From Streptomyces sp. NRRL B-1140 (GTDB lineage Bacteria > Actinomycetota > Actinomycetes > Streptomycetales > Streptomycetaceae), in contig NZ_LGEA01000100.1 of NCBI RefSeq assembly GCF_001280065.1, forward strand, positions 44,302-108,301: a DNA stretch of 64,000 nucleotides, in the 5' to 3' direction. Shown piece by piece: positions 55,190 through 63,850 of this stretch. Under the pieces are notes generated by a model that was not told where the DNA came from, did not search any database, and saw only the letters and a list, made by a program, of their open reading frames with translations. Position numbers and translations under genes: made by a program. Numbering within the stretch: position 1 is the stretch's first letter; each line of letters opens with the position of its first letter.

Positions 55190-57337
55190 CTACGGGGCGG
55201 TCGAGCCCTTCACCGACGGCCCCGCCGCCGGCTTCGCGCCCTTCTTCAGGAAGCCCATGTCCTCGTAGACCGGCGTGCCGAAGCCGAACGCGCCGGTGTT
55301 GACCAGGTTCTTGCGGGCCGCCAGGAGCTGGGGGCGCTGGAAGAGGGGGATCGAGCCGGCCGCCGCCCAGATCCGGGAGTCGGCCTTGCGGAGCAGGGAG
55401 TTGGACTCGCCCTCGTCGAGCGTGGCCACGGCCTCGTCGAAGAGCTGGTCGACCTGGTCGGTGCCGACCCGGGTGTAGTTCTGCTCGACGTTCAGCGAGC
55501 CGTCGGCGGCCGGGACGGGCTTGGCGTAGACGGGGCGGGCGTCGGTGGCGGGGAACGCCGTGGCGGGCCAGGAGTACAGGGCGAGGTCGTACTGGCCGGA
55601 GGCGATGTGGTCCTTGAAGTAGGACTCGTCGGAGACCTTGGAGATCTCGGTGGTGATGCCGACGCGCCCCAGCATGCGGGAGACGCGGTCCGCGACCGTG
55701 CGCAGTGTCTGGGAGCCGGGGCCGGAGGGCAGCACGAAGCGGAGAGTCAGGGGCTTGCCGTTCTTCGCGAGCGGGGCGGCCTCCTGGTTCGCCGGGGCGG
55801 CCGTGCCCTCCGGGGCGTACGCCCCGGGCGCGCCACCCTGGTGCCCGGGGGCGTGCTGCTTGCCGTCCCGGGCGAGGTGCTCGGCGGGGTCCGGTCCCCG
55901 CCGCGCCTTGTCGTCCTCGCCGGTGCCGTCGGCCTTGTCGCCCTCGGGTCCGGCCGCCTTCTCCTTCTTCTTCTCCTCCTCGACCGGGCCGCCGCGCACC
56001 CACCCGGCGTCCGCGAGCAGGGCCTGGGCCTCCTTGGTGTCCTGGCCGCCGAGGGCGCCGCTGTTGTCCGCGTAGGCGGCCTGGCCGGACAGGGCCAGGT
56101 GGCTGCCGACCGGGACGGCGGGCAGACCGAGGGGCCTCAGGACGACCCGGGCGAGTTCCTTGCGGTCCAGGGCGCGGGCGACGGCCCTGCGGACGCGCTC
56201 GTCGGTGAGCGGGCCCTCGGCGCCGTTCAGGGCGAGCTGGGTGTAGGCGGGCTCCAGGGACTTGCGGACCTCGAAGCCGCTGAGGGCCTGCTGCTGCCGG
56301 GCGTACGTGGCGGCCGCCTTGCGCAGCTTCTTGCGGGCGGTGATCTCCTCGTCGGCGGCGTCCTCGTCGGAGCCGTTGGCGCGGGCCCAGGACTCGAGGG
56401 AGTCCGCGGCGGACCGGTCCGCGCCGGGGCCCATCAGGGCGCTCGCGGAGCCCTGGGGGCGGGCGGCGACGGTGATGCGGCGGGCCGCCGTGGGATCGAT
56501 CTCGGCCAGGTCGAGCTCGCCCGCGGCCAGCTCGGCGGCCCGCTTGTCGCGCGGGACGGTGCGCAGCACGATCTCGGAGAGCTTGGCCGGCTTGCCCCAC
56601 CAGCGCGGGCTGCGGGCGAGGGTGATCGTCTCGTCCTTGCGGTCGACCTTCTTCACCGTGAAGGGTCCGGCGGTGACCTTGAGCTTCTTGCGGGCCCCGT
56701 CGTTGAAGGAGTCCGGGGTGCCCATGACGTCCTTCGGGTACAGCGGGGAGAACAGCGAGCGCCAGTCGGCGTAGGGGCGGCTGAAGGTGACCCGGACCTC
56801 CAGGGCGTTGTCGCCGCGCTCGACCTTCTGGATGCGGTCGTAGCCGGCGTTGCGCGCGGTCCAGTAGGCGGTGTTCTTGCCGGACAGGGCGCGCCACTGG
56901 GCGGCGAAGTCGGCGGCGCCGATCTCCCGGCCGTCGCTCCAGACGGCCTGCTGGTTGAGCTTGTACAGGACGACCTGCTTGGGCTCGGTGTCGACGACCT
57001 CGGCGGACTCCAGGTAGTCGGGGTTGCGCTCCGGGCGTCCGGAGGCGTCCATGCGGAACATCGACGGCAGGACGGCCTGGGCGACGCGGGCGGTGGTGGC
57101 GTCGGCGTCCGACTGGAAGGTGTTCAGCGTGTCGGGCACGGAGTCGACCGCCCAGCGCAGGGTGCCCCCGTCGGTGATCCGGTCGCGGGGTGCGGGCTGG
57201 ATGTCCTGCCCGGCGAGCGGCTTGCCGGACGGGTCGTCGGAGCCGCATCCGGCGAGCGCGGGCACCGCGAGCACTCCCGCGGTGAGGAAGGCGACCGAGC
57301 GCATGACCGCGCGCGGGCCGACGCCGTGCTGGGACAT
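55190..57337 (-). CDS. LpqW-like SBP family 5 lipoprotein without transporter
   Basis: Secreted lipoprotein of the peptide-binding-protein family, 715 residues. Signal peptide RSVAFLTAGVLAVPALAGCG ends in lipobox ALAGC. SBP regions: WAVDSVPDTLNTFQSDAD, VWSDGREIGAADFAAQWRAL, FGTPVYEDMGFLKKG. A charged low-complexity insert (EEEKKKEKAAGPEGDKADGTGEDDKARRGPD, ~residues 445-475 and on) is peculiar. No ABC genes lie beside it. Its neighbour typA matches M. tuberculosis lpqW, whose product is tied to lipoarabinomannan/PIM synthesis rather than peptide uptake. ATG 57337 follows GGAGG. A role in envelope glycolipid control is inferred. Confidence 0.85.
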   Translation of the reverse strand: MSQHGVGPRAVMRSVAFLTAGVLAVPALAGCGSDDPSGKPLAGQDIQPAPRDRITDGGTLRWAVDSVPDTLNTFQSDADATTARVAQAVLPSMFRMDASGRPERNPDYLESAEVVDTEPKQVVLYKLNQQAVWSDGREIGAADFAAQWRALSGKNTAYWTARNAGYDRIQKVERGDNALEVRVTFSRPYADWRSLFSPLYPKDVMGTPDSFNDGARKKLKVTAGPFTVKKVDRKDETITLARSPRWWGKPAKLSEIVLRTVPRDKRAAELAAGELDLAEIDPTAARRITVAARPQGSASALMGPGADRSAADSLESWARANGSDEDAADEEITARKKLRKAAATYARQQQALSGFEVRKSLEPAYTQLALNGAEGPLTDERVRRAVARALDRKELARVVLRPLGLPAVPVGSHLALSGQAAYADNSGALGGQDTKEAQALLADAGWVRGGPVEEEKKKEKAAGPEGDKADGTGEDDKARRGPDPAEHLARDGKQHAPGHQGGAPGAYAPEGTAAPANQEAAPLAKNGKPLTLRFVLPSGPGSQTLRTVADRVSRMLGRVGITTEISKVSDESYFKDHIASGQYDLALYSWPATAFPATDARPVYAKPVPAADGSLNVEQNYTRVGTDQVDQLFDEAVATLDEGESNSLLRKADSRIWAAAGSIPLFQRPQLLAARKNLVNTGAFGFGTPVYEDMGFLKKGAKPAAGPSVKGSTAP

Positions 57338-57625
57338 CTGTGCTACCTCCGGGAAGCCGCGGGCGTTACGATCACTTTTGGCGGTATTTGGCGTTCATCT
57401 GATGTATGCGGCCACTGAAGAGGAAAGGGTTCGGCAACACAGGGCGACACGGCGGCCACGGACGGGAAGTCACCCGTGCGGCGCAACGCACCGCGCAGTG
57501 CACCCGTACGCCTCGGCCAATCGATGCACATCCCTTCACAGCACAAGGTGTGACGCGCAACACTCGCAGGCGCATGAGCGTTGCCGCCTTGGGCCATGAA
57601 GGACCCGCGGAAGTGAGGGCAAGTC
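57338..57625. other. divergent promoter region
   Basis: 288 bases between the divergent LpqW-like and 96-residue genes. TTGGCGGTATTTGGCG (57378-57393) and CGTTACGATCAC are AT-richer stretches typical of promoters; no clear consensus or RNA gene seen. Confidence 0.4.
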
Positions 57626-57916
57626 ATGTCCGTTCACGACGAACTGATGTCAGTCCAGCGCAGCCTCGACGAGGTGTTCCGGTCGCTGGGACGCCTGGAG
57701 AAGCAGCTCGGCACCGGCGGTCTGGAGATGCGCCGCGTCCGTGCCGACGCGAACCACCTGCGCGAGAGCGTCGCTCTCCTGCGCGACGCCGCCGCGTCAC
57801 CGGCCGCGCCGACCCGTCCCGAGCTGGTCACCATCTCGGACACGCCGTACGACTCCGCCCTGTGGAGCGACTCGGACGACGAGGGGCTCGGCGCCCGGGA
57901 CCGGCGCGCTCCCTGA
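57626..57916 (+). CDS. conserved hypothetical protein, 96 aa
   Basis: Soluble, mostly helical protein. Residues ~5-60 are probably a coiled coil (ELMSVQRSLDEVFRSLGRLEKQLG, RVRADANHLRESVALLRDAAA), followed by a disordered acidic tail ending ARDRRAP. No domain recognised. I recall homologues beside sdh genes in other Streptomyces, so it may be conserved by position. ATG 57626 has GTGAGGGC upstream, moderate. 57 bases before the sdh membrane-anchor gene, probably cotranscribed. Confidence 0.7.
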   Translation: MSVHDELMSVQRSLDEVFRSLGRLEKQLGTGGLEMRRVRADANHLRESVALLRDAAASPAAPTRPELVTISDTPYDSALWSDSDDEGLGARDRRAP

Positions 57917-57973
57917 TCCGGGGAGGAGTCGAGCCCGACCGGCATCTCCCCCGAACCCGACCGGAGTCGTCAC

Positions 57974-58810
57974 GTGGCCACTGGTACGGAACCCCCTGCC
58001 ACCGAACCCAGACCTGAGAGCGGCGGTGTCCGGGGCGGCGCGCGGGCCGCGATCGCCGCCCCGCACCTGCGCACCGACCGCTGGTGGCTGGCCCCGGCCG
58101 GCACCGCCGCCGGCCTGCTCGCCTTCATCGTGTACTCGACCTGGCGGGCCTTCGCGAACACCGACTACTACGCGGCGCCGTACGTCTCGCCCTTCTACTC
58201 CCCCTGCCTGGCGGAGAACTGCGAGACCATGCGGGGCGGCCCGAACTGGGAGATCTTCGGAAGCTGGTGGGGCATCTCGCCCGCCATCATCATCCTGATC
58301 TTCCCGCTCGGCTTCCGCCTGACCTGCTACTACTACCGCAAGGCCTACTACCGGGGCTTCTGGGCGTCCCCGCCGGCCTGCGCGGTGGCCGAGCCCCACA
58401 AGAGGTACACCGGCGAGACCCGCTTCCCGCTGATCCTGCAGAACATCCACCGGTACTTCTTCTACGCCGCGCTCGTGGTCGCCGGAATCCTGACCTACGA
58501 CACCGTGCTCGCCTTCCGCGACGAGAGCTACGCCTGGGGCCACATGGGGCTCGGCACCCTCGTGTTCCTGGTCAACATCGTGCTGATCTGGGCGTACACG
58601 ATCTCCTGCCACTCCTGCCGGCACATCGTCGGCGGCAAGCTCAAGCACTTCTCCAGACATCCGGTGCGCTACCGGATGTGGCAGTGGGCGGGGAAGCTCA
58701 ACGCCCGGCACATGCAGCTCGCCTGGGCGTCGCTGGTGAGCGTGGCGCTCGCCGACTTCTACGTCTACCTGGTCGCGTCCGGTGCCTTCGACGATCCGCG
58801 CTTCTTCTAG
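57974..58810 (+). CDS. succinate dehydrogenase membrane anchor (Sdh1-type, SdhC-like)
   Basis: Membrane anchor and probable menaquinone/haem-binding subunit for the SdhA/SdhB pair, 278 residues with about five transmembrane helices. Characteristic: RFPLILQNIHRYFFYAAL, HMGLGTLVFLVNIVLIWAYTISCHSCRH and several conserved His that could ligate haem. It resembles the single-anchor proteins of the mycobacterial Sdh1 type (Rv0249c) rather than E. coli SdhC/SdhD. GTG 57974. 18 bases precede sdhA. The reaction is oxidation of succinate to fumarate (or the reverse). Confidence 0.85.
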   Translation: MATGTEPPATEPRPESGGVRGGARAAIAAPHLRTDRWWLAPAGTAAGLLAFIVYSTWRAFANTDYYAAPYVSPFYSPCLAENCETMRGGPNWEIFGSWWGISPAIIILIFPLGFRLTCYYYRKAYYRGFWASPPACAVAEPHKRYTGETRFPLILQNIHRYFFYAALVVAGILTYDTVLAFRDESYAWGHMGLGTLVFLVNIVLIWAYTISCHSCRHIVGGKLKHFSRHPVRYRMWQWAGKLNARHMQLAWASLVSVALADFYVYLVASGAFDDPRFF

Positions 58811-58828
58811 AGGGATGGAGCCTTATCG

Positions 58829-60769
58829 ATGTCCGTGGTCGACCGGCAGGAGTGGGACGTCGTCGTGGTGGGCGCGGGCGGCGCGGGCCTGCGCGCCGCC
58901 ATCGAGGCCCGGGAGCGGGGCGCCCGTACGGCCGTGATCTGCAAGTCGCTGTTCGGCAAGGCGCACACGGTGATGGCCGAGGGCGGCATCGCCGCGGCGA
59001 TGGCCAACGTCAACAGCGGTGACAACTGGCAGGTCCACTTCCGAGACACCATGCGCGGCGGCAAGTTCCTCAACCAGTGGCGGATGGCCGAGCTGCACGC
59101 CCAGGAGGCGCCGCAGCGGGTCTGGGAGCTGGAGACCTGGGGCGCGCTCTTCGACCGTACGAAGGACGGCCGGATCTCCCAGCGCAACTTCGGCGGCCAC
59201 GAGTACCCGCGCCTCGCGCACGTCGGTGACCGTACCGGCCTGGAGCTGATCCGCACCCTCCAGCAGAAAATCGTCTCCCTCCAGCAGGAGGACCACAAGG
59301 AGACCGGCGACTACGAGTCCCGGCTGAAGGTCTTCCAGGAGTGCACGGTCACGCGCGTGCTCAAGGAGGACGGCCGGGTCTCCGGGGTCTTCGCCTACGA
59401 ACGCGAGTCGGGCCGCTTCTTCGTGCTGGAGGCACCGTCCGTGGTGATCGCCACCGGCGGCATCGGCAAGTCCTTCAAGGTGACGTCGAACTCCTGGGAG
59501 TACACCGGCGACGGCCACGCCCTGGCCCTGCTCGCGGGCGCTCCCCTGCTGAACATGGAGTTCGTGCAGTTCCACCCGACCGGCATGGTCTGGCCGCCGT
59601 CGGTGAAGGGCATCCTCGTCACCGAGTCGGTGCGCGGCGACGGCGGGGTGCTGCGCAACTCCGACGGCAAGCGGTTCATGTTCGACTACATCCCCGACGT
59701 CTTCAAGGACAAGTACGCCGAGACGGAGGAGGAGGGCGACCGCTGGTACGACGACCCGGACCACAACCGGCGCCCGCCCGAACTGCTCCCCCGTGACGAG
59801 GTCGCGCGGGCGATCAACGCCGAGGTGAAGGAGGGGCGCGGCTCGCCGCACGGGGGCGTGTTCCTGGACGTGTCGACGCGGATGCCCGCCGAGACCATCA
59901 GGCGCCGGCTGCCGTCGATGTACCACCAGTTCAAGGAGCTGGCGGACGTCGACATCACGGCGGAGGCGATGGAGGTCGGTCCCACCTGCCACTACGTGAT
60001 GGGCGGGGTCGCGGTCGAGTCCGACACGGCGGCCGCGCGCGGGGTGCCCGGGCTGTACGCGGCCGGTGAGGTGGCCGGCGGCATGCACGGCTCCAACCGG
60101 CTCGGCGGCAACTCCCTGTCCGACCTGCTGGTGTTCGGCCGCCGGGCGGGCCGGCACGCGGCCGAGTACGCGGCCGGCCTCGCCGGGGCGCGGCCCGTCG
60201 TGGACGACGGACAGATCGACTCGGCGGCGGCGGAGGCCCTGCGCCCCTTCTCAGCCGAGGCGGAGACCGAGGAACCGGCGGGCGGCCCGCCGGAGAACCC
60301 GTACACCCTGCACCAGGAGCTCCAGCAGACGATGAACGACCTGGTCGGCATCATCCGCCGGGAGCCGGAGATGGAGCAGGCCCTGCAGAAGCTGGCCGAG
60401 CTGCGGCTGCGGGCCCGCCGGGCCGGGGTGGAGGGGCACCGGCAGTTCAACCCCGGCTGGCACCTCGCGCTGGACCTCAGGAACATGCTGCTGGTCAGCG
60501 AGTGTGTGGCGCGGGCAGCGCTGGAGCGCACCGAGTCGCGCGGCGGGCACACCCGCGAGGACCACCCGTCGATGGACCGCGCGTGGCGGCGGATCAACCT
60601 GCTGTGCGCGCTCACCGACCCGACGGGCGGGCTGGCGGCGACGGACCCGGTCCGCGGCCAGATCGCCCTCACCCGCGAGACCACCGAACCCGTCCGTGCC
60701 GACCTGCTCGCCCTGTTCGACAAGGAGGAGCTGGTCAAGTACCTCTCCGAAGAGGAGCTCTACGAATGA
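58829..60769 (+). CDS. sdhA: succinate dehydrogenase flavoprotein subunit
   Basis: Catalytic subunit of complex II, covalent-FAD flavoprotein, 646 residues. FAD Rossmann motif VVGAGGAGLRAA, the flavinylation His in GKAHTVMAEGGIA, NMEFVQFHPTGM, HYVMGG and RLGGNSLSDLLVFG are present. The active-site Arg/His region is conserved. ATG 58829. Stop overlaps sdhB start (ATGA). Size and motifs fit the Sdh1/FrdA-like group. Confidence 0.93.
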   Translation: MSVVDRQEWDVVVVGAGGAGLRAAIEARERGARTAVICKSLFGKAHTVMAEGGIAAAMANVNSGDNWQVHFRDTMRGGKFLNQWRMAELHAQEAPQRVWELETWGALFDRTKDGRISQRNFGGHEYPRLAHVGDRTGLELIRTLQQKIVSLQQEDHKETGDYESRLKVFQECTVTRVLKEDGRVSGVFAYERESGRFFVLEAPSVVIATGGIGKSFKVTSNSWEYTGDGHALALLAGAPLLNMEFVQFHPTGMVWPPSVKGILVTESVRGDGGVLRNSDGKRFMFDYIPDVFKDKYAETEEEGDRWYDDPDHNRRPPELLPRDEVARAINAEVKEGRGSPHGGVFLDVSTRMPAETIRRRLPSMYHQFKELADVDITAEAMEVGPTCHYVMGGVAVESDTAAARGVPGLYAAGEVAGGMHGSNRLGGNSLSDLLVFGRRAGRHAAEYAAGLAGARPVVDDGQIDSAAAEALRPFSAEAETEEPAGGPPENPYTLHQELQQTMNDLVGIIRREPEMEQALQKLAELRLRARRAGVEGHRQFNPGWHLALDLRNMLLVSECVARAALERTESRGGHTREDHPSMDRAWRRINLLCALTDPTGGLAATDPVRGQIALTRETTEPVRADLLALFDKEELVKYLSEEELYE

Positions 60770-61542
60770 GCGGCTACACGGCCCACTTCAAGGTGTGGCG
60801 CGGGGACGTGGGAGGCGGCGGCCTGGAGGACTTCGAGGTCGAGGTCAACGACGGCGAGGTGGTGCTCGACATCATCCACCGCCTCCAGGCCACCCAGGCT
60901 CCCGACCTCGCCGTGCGCTGGAACTGCAAGGCGGGCAAGTGCGGTTCCTGCTCGGCGGAGATCAACGGCCGGCCGCGGCTGCTGTGCATGACGCGCATGT
61001 CGGTGTTCGGCCGTGAGGAGACGATCACGGTGACGCCGCTGCGGGCGTTCCCGGTCGTCCGCGACCTGGTCACCGACGTCGGCTTCAACTACACCAAGGC
61101 GAGGGAGGTCCCGGCGTTCGTCCCGCCGGCCGGTGTGGCTCCCGGCGAGTACCGCATGATGCAGGAGGACGTGGACCGCTCGCAGGAGTTCCGCAAGTGC
61201 ATCGAGTGCTTCCTGTGCCAGGACACCTGCCATGTGGTGCGCGACCACGAGGAGAACAAGCAGGCGTTCGCCGGGCCGCGTTTCCTGATGCGGGTGGCGG
61301 AGCTGGACATGCACCCGCTGGACGCGGCGGCGGAGTCGGGCCTGGACCGCAAGACCACCGCCCAGGACGAACACGGCCTCGGCTACTGCAACATCACCAA
61401 GTGCTGCACGGAGGTGTGCCCGGAGGGCATCAAGATCACGGACAACGCGCTGATCCCCCTGAAGGAGCGGGCGGTCGACCGCAAGTACGACCCGCTGGTG
61501 TGGCTGGGCTCGAAGATCAGGAGGCGCTCTTCAGCAGGCTGA
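60766..61542 (+). CDS. sdhB: succinate dehydrogenase iron-sulfur subunit
   Basis: Iron-sulfur subunit of complex II, 258 residues. [2Fe-2S] ligands: WNCKAGKCGSCSAEINGRPRLLC. The C-terminal domain holds CIECFLCQDTC and CNITKCCTEVCPEGI for the [4Fe-4S] and [3Fe-4S] centres. ATG 60766 overlaps sdhA's TGA. The 3' end overlaps the convergent phosphotransferase gene by 26 bases. Last gene of the sdh operon. Confidence 0.93.
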   Translation: MSGYTAHFKVWRGDVGGGGLEDFEVEVNDGEVVLDIIHRLQATQAPDLAVRWNCKAGKCGSCSAEINGRPRLLCMTRMSVFGREETITVTPLRAFPVVRDLVTDVGFNYTKAREVPAFVPPAGVAPGEYRMMQEDVDRSQEFRKCIECFLCQDTCHVVRDHEENKQAFAGPRFLMRVAELDMHPLDAAAESGLDRKTTAQDEHGLGYCNITKCCTEVCPEGIKITDNALIPLKERAVDRKYDPLVWLGSKIRRRSSAG

Positions 61543-62512
61543 GGGCCTGGTGGAGGTTGTGTTCGGCGATCTCCCGCATCCGTTCCGGGTGCGGGAAGTC
61601 GCCCTCGATGAGGGTCAGCGGGCCCGAGACCAGGCCGATGTGCATCGCCAGGCGGTACAGACGCAGGCGCGCCTCGTCCAGGCCGGGGGCGCGCAGGGCG
61701 TCGTAGTGGGGGCCGAAGCGGAGCCGCAGGAAGACGTGTTCGTGCTCCGCGTCGAAGTACATCAGGCCCTCGATGTCGATGAGCGCCGGATGTCCGTCGG
61801 GCGTGAGCAGGATGTGGTCAGCCCCGAGTTCGCCGTGCACGAGGGTGTGGCTGTCGCGGGGACGGACCTCGGCGGCCAGGGTGTGGATCTCCGCCTCCAG
61901 CTCCCGGCGTGCGGCGGCGGCGCGGGGGTCGCGTGCGGCGGCTTCGGCCACGGCACGCAGGGCTCCTTCGGTGACGCGCTGCTCGCAGGAAACGCCGTAC
62001 GAGGAACCACCCTGGTCGACGACGGCGACCTTCCCGAACCGGGGACCGGTGTGGCTGTGCAGGGTGGCGACCAGTTCGGCAGTCCGCTCCATGGCTCGCG
62101 GGGCGTGCTCCGGGTCGCGGGTCAGGGCGTCCTCCAGGCTGCCTCCCGTGAGGTCCTCGACGACGGCCGCGTCTGCGGGCAGGTGCGTGTGCGTGGAGTC
62201 GGCGTACCGAAGGCGGGGGGTGCGGACACCGGCGGCGGTGAGCCGGTCGTGGGCCGCCGTGAACAGGCCGAGGCCCGTGCCGTGCGAGAAGACGTCCCGG
62301 GGATCGGGGTCCGGCTGATCCCAGTAGTCCTCGTCGGCGGACCAGACGTAGGCGACGGCGGTGGAGTCGTCGTCGAGGGTGAGGCGGTAGACGCCCTTCT
62401 TGGTGCCGCCGCGCAGGCGTTCCACGCCGGTGAGCGCGCGGGACCGGCCCAGGGCGGCACGGGCGAGGGGGGCGAGGTCGGCGGTGGTGAGGGGGCGTCT
62501 GGGCGTCGTCAC
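61517..62512 (-). CDS. APH-fold phosphotransferase with HGE variant
   Basis: Protein-kinase-like aminoglycoside phosphotransferase family member, 331 residues. Nucleotide-binding features (GGTKKGVYRLTLDDDSTAVAYVW), catalytic loop LVHGELGADHILL and ALIDIEGLMYFD. The canonical HGDxxxxN reads HGE...DH, so the catalytic Asp is Glu and the Asn is His, though I recall similar HGEL..DH forms in Streptomyces. GTG 62512 overlaps the upstream GH18-like stop (GTGA). Substrate and activity unknown; it could be a kinase for a small molecule or a pseudokinase. Confidence 0.8.
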   Translation of the reverse strand: MTTPRRPLTTADLAPLARAALGRSRALTGVERLRGGTKKGVYRLTLDDDSTAVAYVWSADEDYWDQPDPDPRDVFSHGTGLGLFTAAHDRLTAAGVRTPRLRYADSTHTHLPADAAVVEDLTGGSLEDALTRDPEHAPRAMERTAELVATLHSHTGPRFGKVAVVDQGGSSYGVSCEQRVTEGALRAVAEAAARDPRAAAARRELEAEIHTLAAEVRPRDSHTLVHGELGADHILLTPDGHPALIDIEGLMYFDAEHEHVFLRLRFGPHYDALRAPGLDEARLRLYRLAMHIGLVSGPLTLIEGDFPHPERMREIAEHNLHQALSLLKSAS

Positions 62513-63624
62513 CGCACCCAGTCTTCCTTGTAGGAACGCCAGTCCGCCTCCGTCGCGGCGAAGTCGATGTACAGCGCGACACCGAAGTTGGCCCGGTCGG
62601 CGTCCGTGCGGGACAGGCCGAGCCGGACGCCTCGCACGGCGGCGGGGACGGTTTCGGCGTGGTTCCAGTGCCCGAAGCGGTTCTCGTGGAAGAAGGGCAG
62701 CCCCATCAGCAGGTCGGTGGAGGGCGGGGTGACCTCCAGGGCGAGGGAGGTCTGCTGGGCGACGTAACCGCCGTAGGTGCTCTGCAGGGGCTGCATCGTG
62801 TCGTACGACATCATGGCGATCTGGTCGACGCGGCGGGCGACCTGCCCGAAGAACTCCTGCGACCACCACTTGGGGTGGCCCGTGATGCCGCCCCAGACGG
62901 TGTGGAAGGCCGGGAGCGGGTCGATCTGGTGGGCGGCGACGGACAGTTGCGCGTCCCGGGAGCGGGTCTCGCGGCGCAGGGCGTCGAGGAGGGTGAGGTA
63001 GTCGCGGTCGCCGGAGTGCAGGGGCTCCAGGTCCAGGTGGACGCCCTCGTAACCGGTGTCCAGGACCTGGCGGGCTGAGCGGACGACCGCGGCGCGGGTC
63101 TCCGGCTCCTCCAGACGCATGCCGTCGGGCGTCTCGGTGGCGAGGACATCGCCGAGGAACGCCTGGACGCGGACGCCGGGGATCTTGTCGTTGACGGCTT
63201 CGATGAACCAACGGGCCTTCGGGTACACCGACTTCGGGAGTGTCCCGTCGTGCTCCAGCGGGCCGGAGTGGACGTACAGGTCGCGGATGCCGGTGCCTCG
63301 CAGGCGGCGGGCGAGGGCGGTGACGTCGGAGTCCTTCTTGCGGCCGTCGACCCAGGCGTGGCCGAGCCAGAGGGCGTCGCGGTCGCGGGTGCGGGTGCCG
63401 TCGGCGAGGTCGCCCGTGTAGTTGATCCGGAGGGCTGTCAGGGCGGAGAGGAGCGGGAGCAGGAGGATAAAAGGGAGGCCGATGGCCGTGCGTCTGATCC
63501 AGCGTCGGCGCCTGGTGCGTCGAGGGCGGTCGGGTGCCGGGGCAGAGTCGGGGACCCCAGGGACGGCCTCCTCGTCCTCGGCGGCTGCGGCTTCGCTCGG
63601 GAAAGTGCCCTCCGTGCGTTCCAT
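62509..63624 (-). CDS. membrane-anchored GH18-like glycosidase-fold protein
   Basis: Type II membrane protein of 371 residues: a cytosolic Arg-rich end (RPRRTRRRRWIRRTA), one helix (IGLPFILLLPLLSALTAL), then an extracytoplasmic TIM barrel like glycoside hydrolase 18. GVHLDLEPLHSGD corresponds to the DxxDxDxE-type catalytic strand with Asp and Glu retained, and QIAMMSYDTM is the family's substrate-contact strand. Target could be a cell-wall or exopolysaccharide glycan. ATG 63624. Coupled to the phosphotransferase gene. Confidence 0.78.
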   Translation of the reverse strand: MERTEGTFPSEAAAAEDEEAVPGVPDSAPAPDRPRRTRRRRWIRRTAIGLPFILLLPLLSALTALRINYTGDLADGTRTRDRDALWLGHAWVDGRKKDSDVTALARRLRGTGIRDLYVHSGPLEHDGTLPKSVYPKARWFIEAVNDKIPGVRVQAFLGDVLATETPDGMRLEEPETRAAVVRSARQVLDTGYEGVHLDLEPLHSGDRDYLTLLDALRRETRSRDAQLSVAAHQIDPLPAFHTVWGGITGHPKWWSQEFFGQVARRVDQIAMMSYDTMQPLQSTYGGYVAQQTSLALEVTPPSTDLLMGLPFFHENRFGHWNHAETVPAAVRGVRLGLSRTDADRANFGVALYIDFAATEADWRSYKEDWVR

Positions 63625-63785
63625 ACCGTCTCTCCCCGGTGATGTGGTTGGTGTTGCCGGGGAGGACGATCAGCACTGACGTTCGGTTGCGGTGGACGAG
63701 CGATCCCCTCGGCCGGCGAGCCCTCACCTGTAGGGATTCCGTGACGGGCTCCCCAACCAGCCTCACCTCATTTATATGATGATCC

Positions 63786-63813
63786 AACTTGCCAAGGCTC
63801 GGGGGAACTTGCC
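63786..63813 (+). promoter_or_regulatory. direct repeats AACTTGCC, 20-bp period, upstream of the toxin-like gene
   Basis: AACTTGCC occurs at 63786-63793 and 63806-63813, two helical turns apart on the same DNA face. The stretch 63760-63790 (CCTCATTTATATGATGATCC) is AT-rich. Such spaced direct repeats suit a regulator binding as repeated units. Confidence 0.4.
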
Positions 63814-63850
63814 GAGCTGATGGTGACGGAGACACGGGGGTGGGAGAGCA

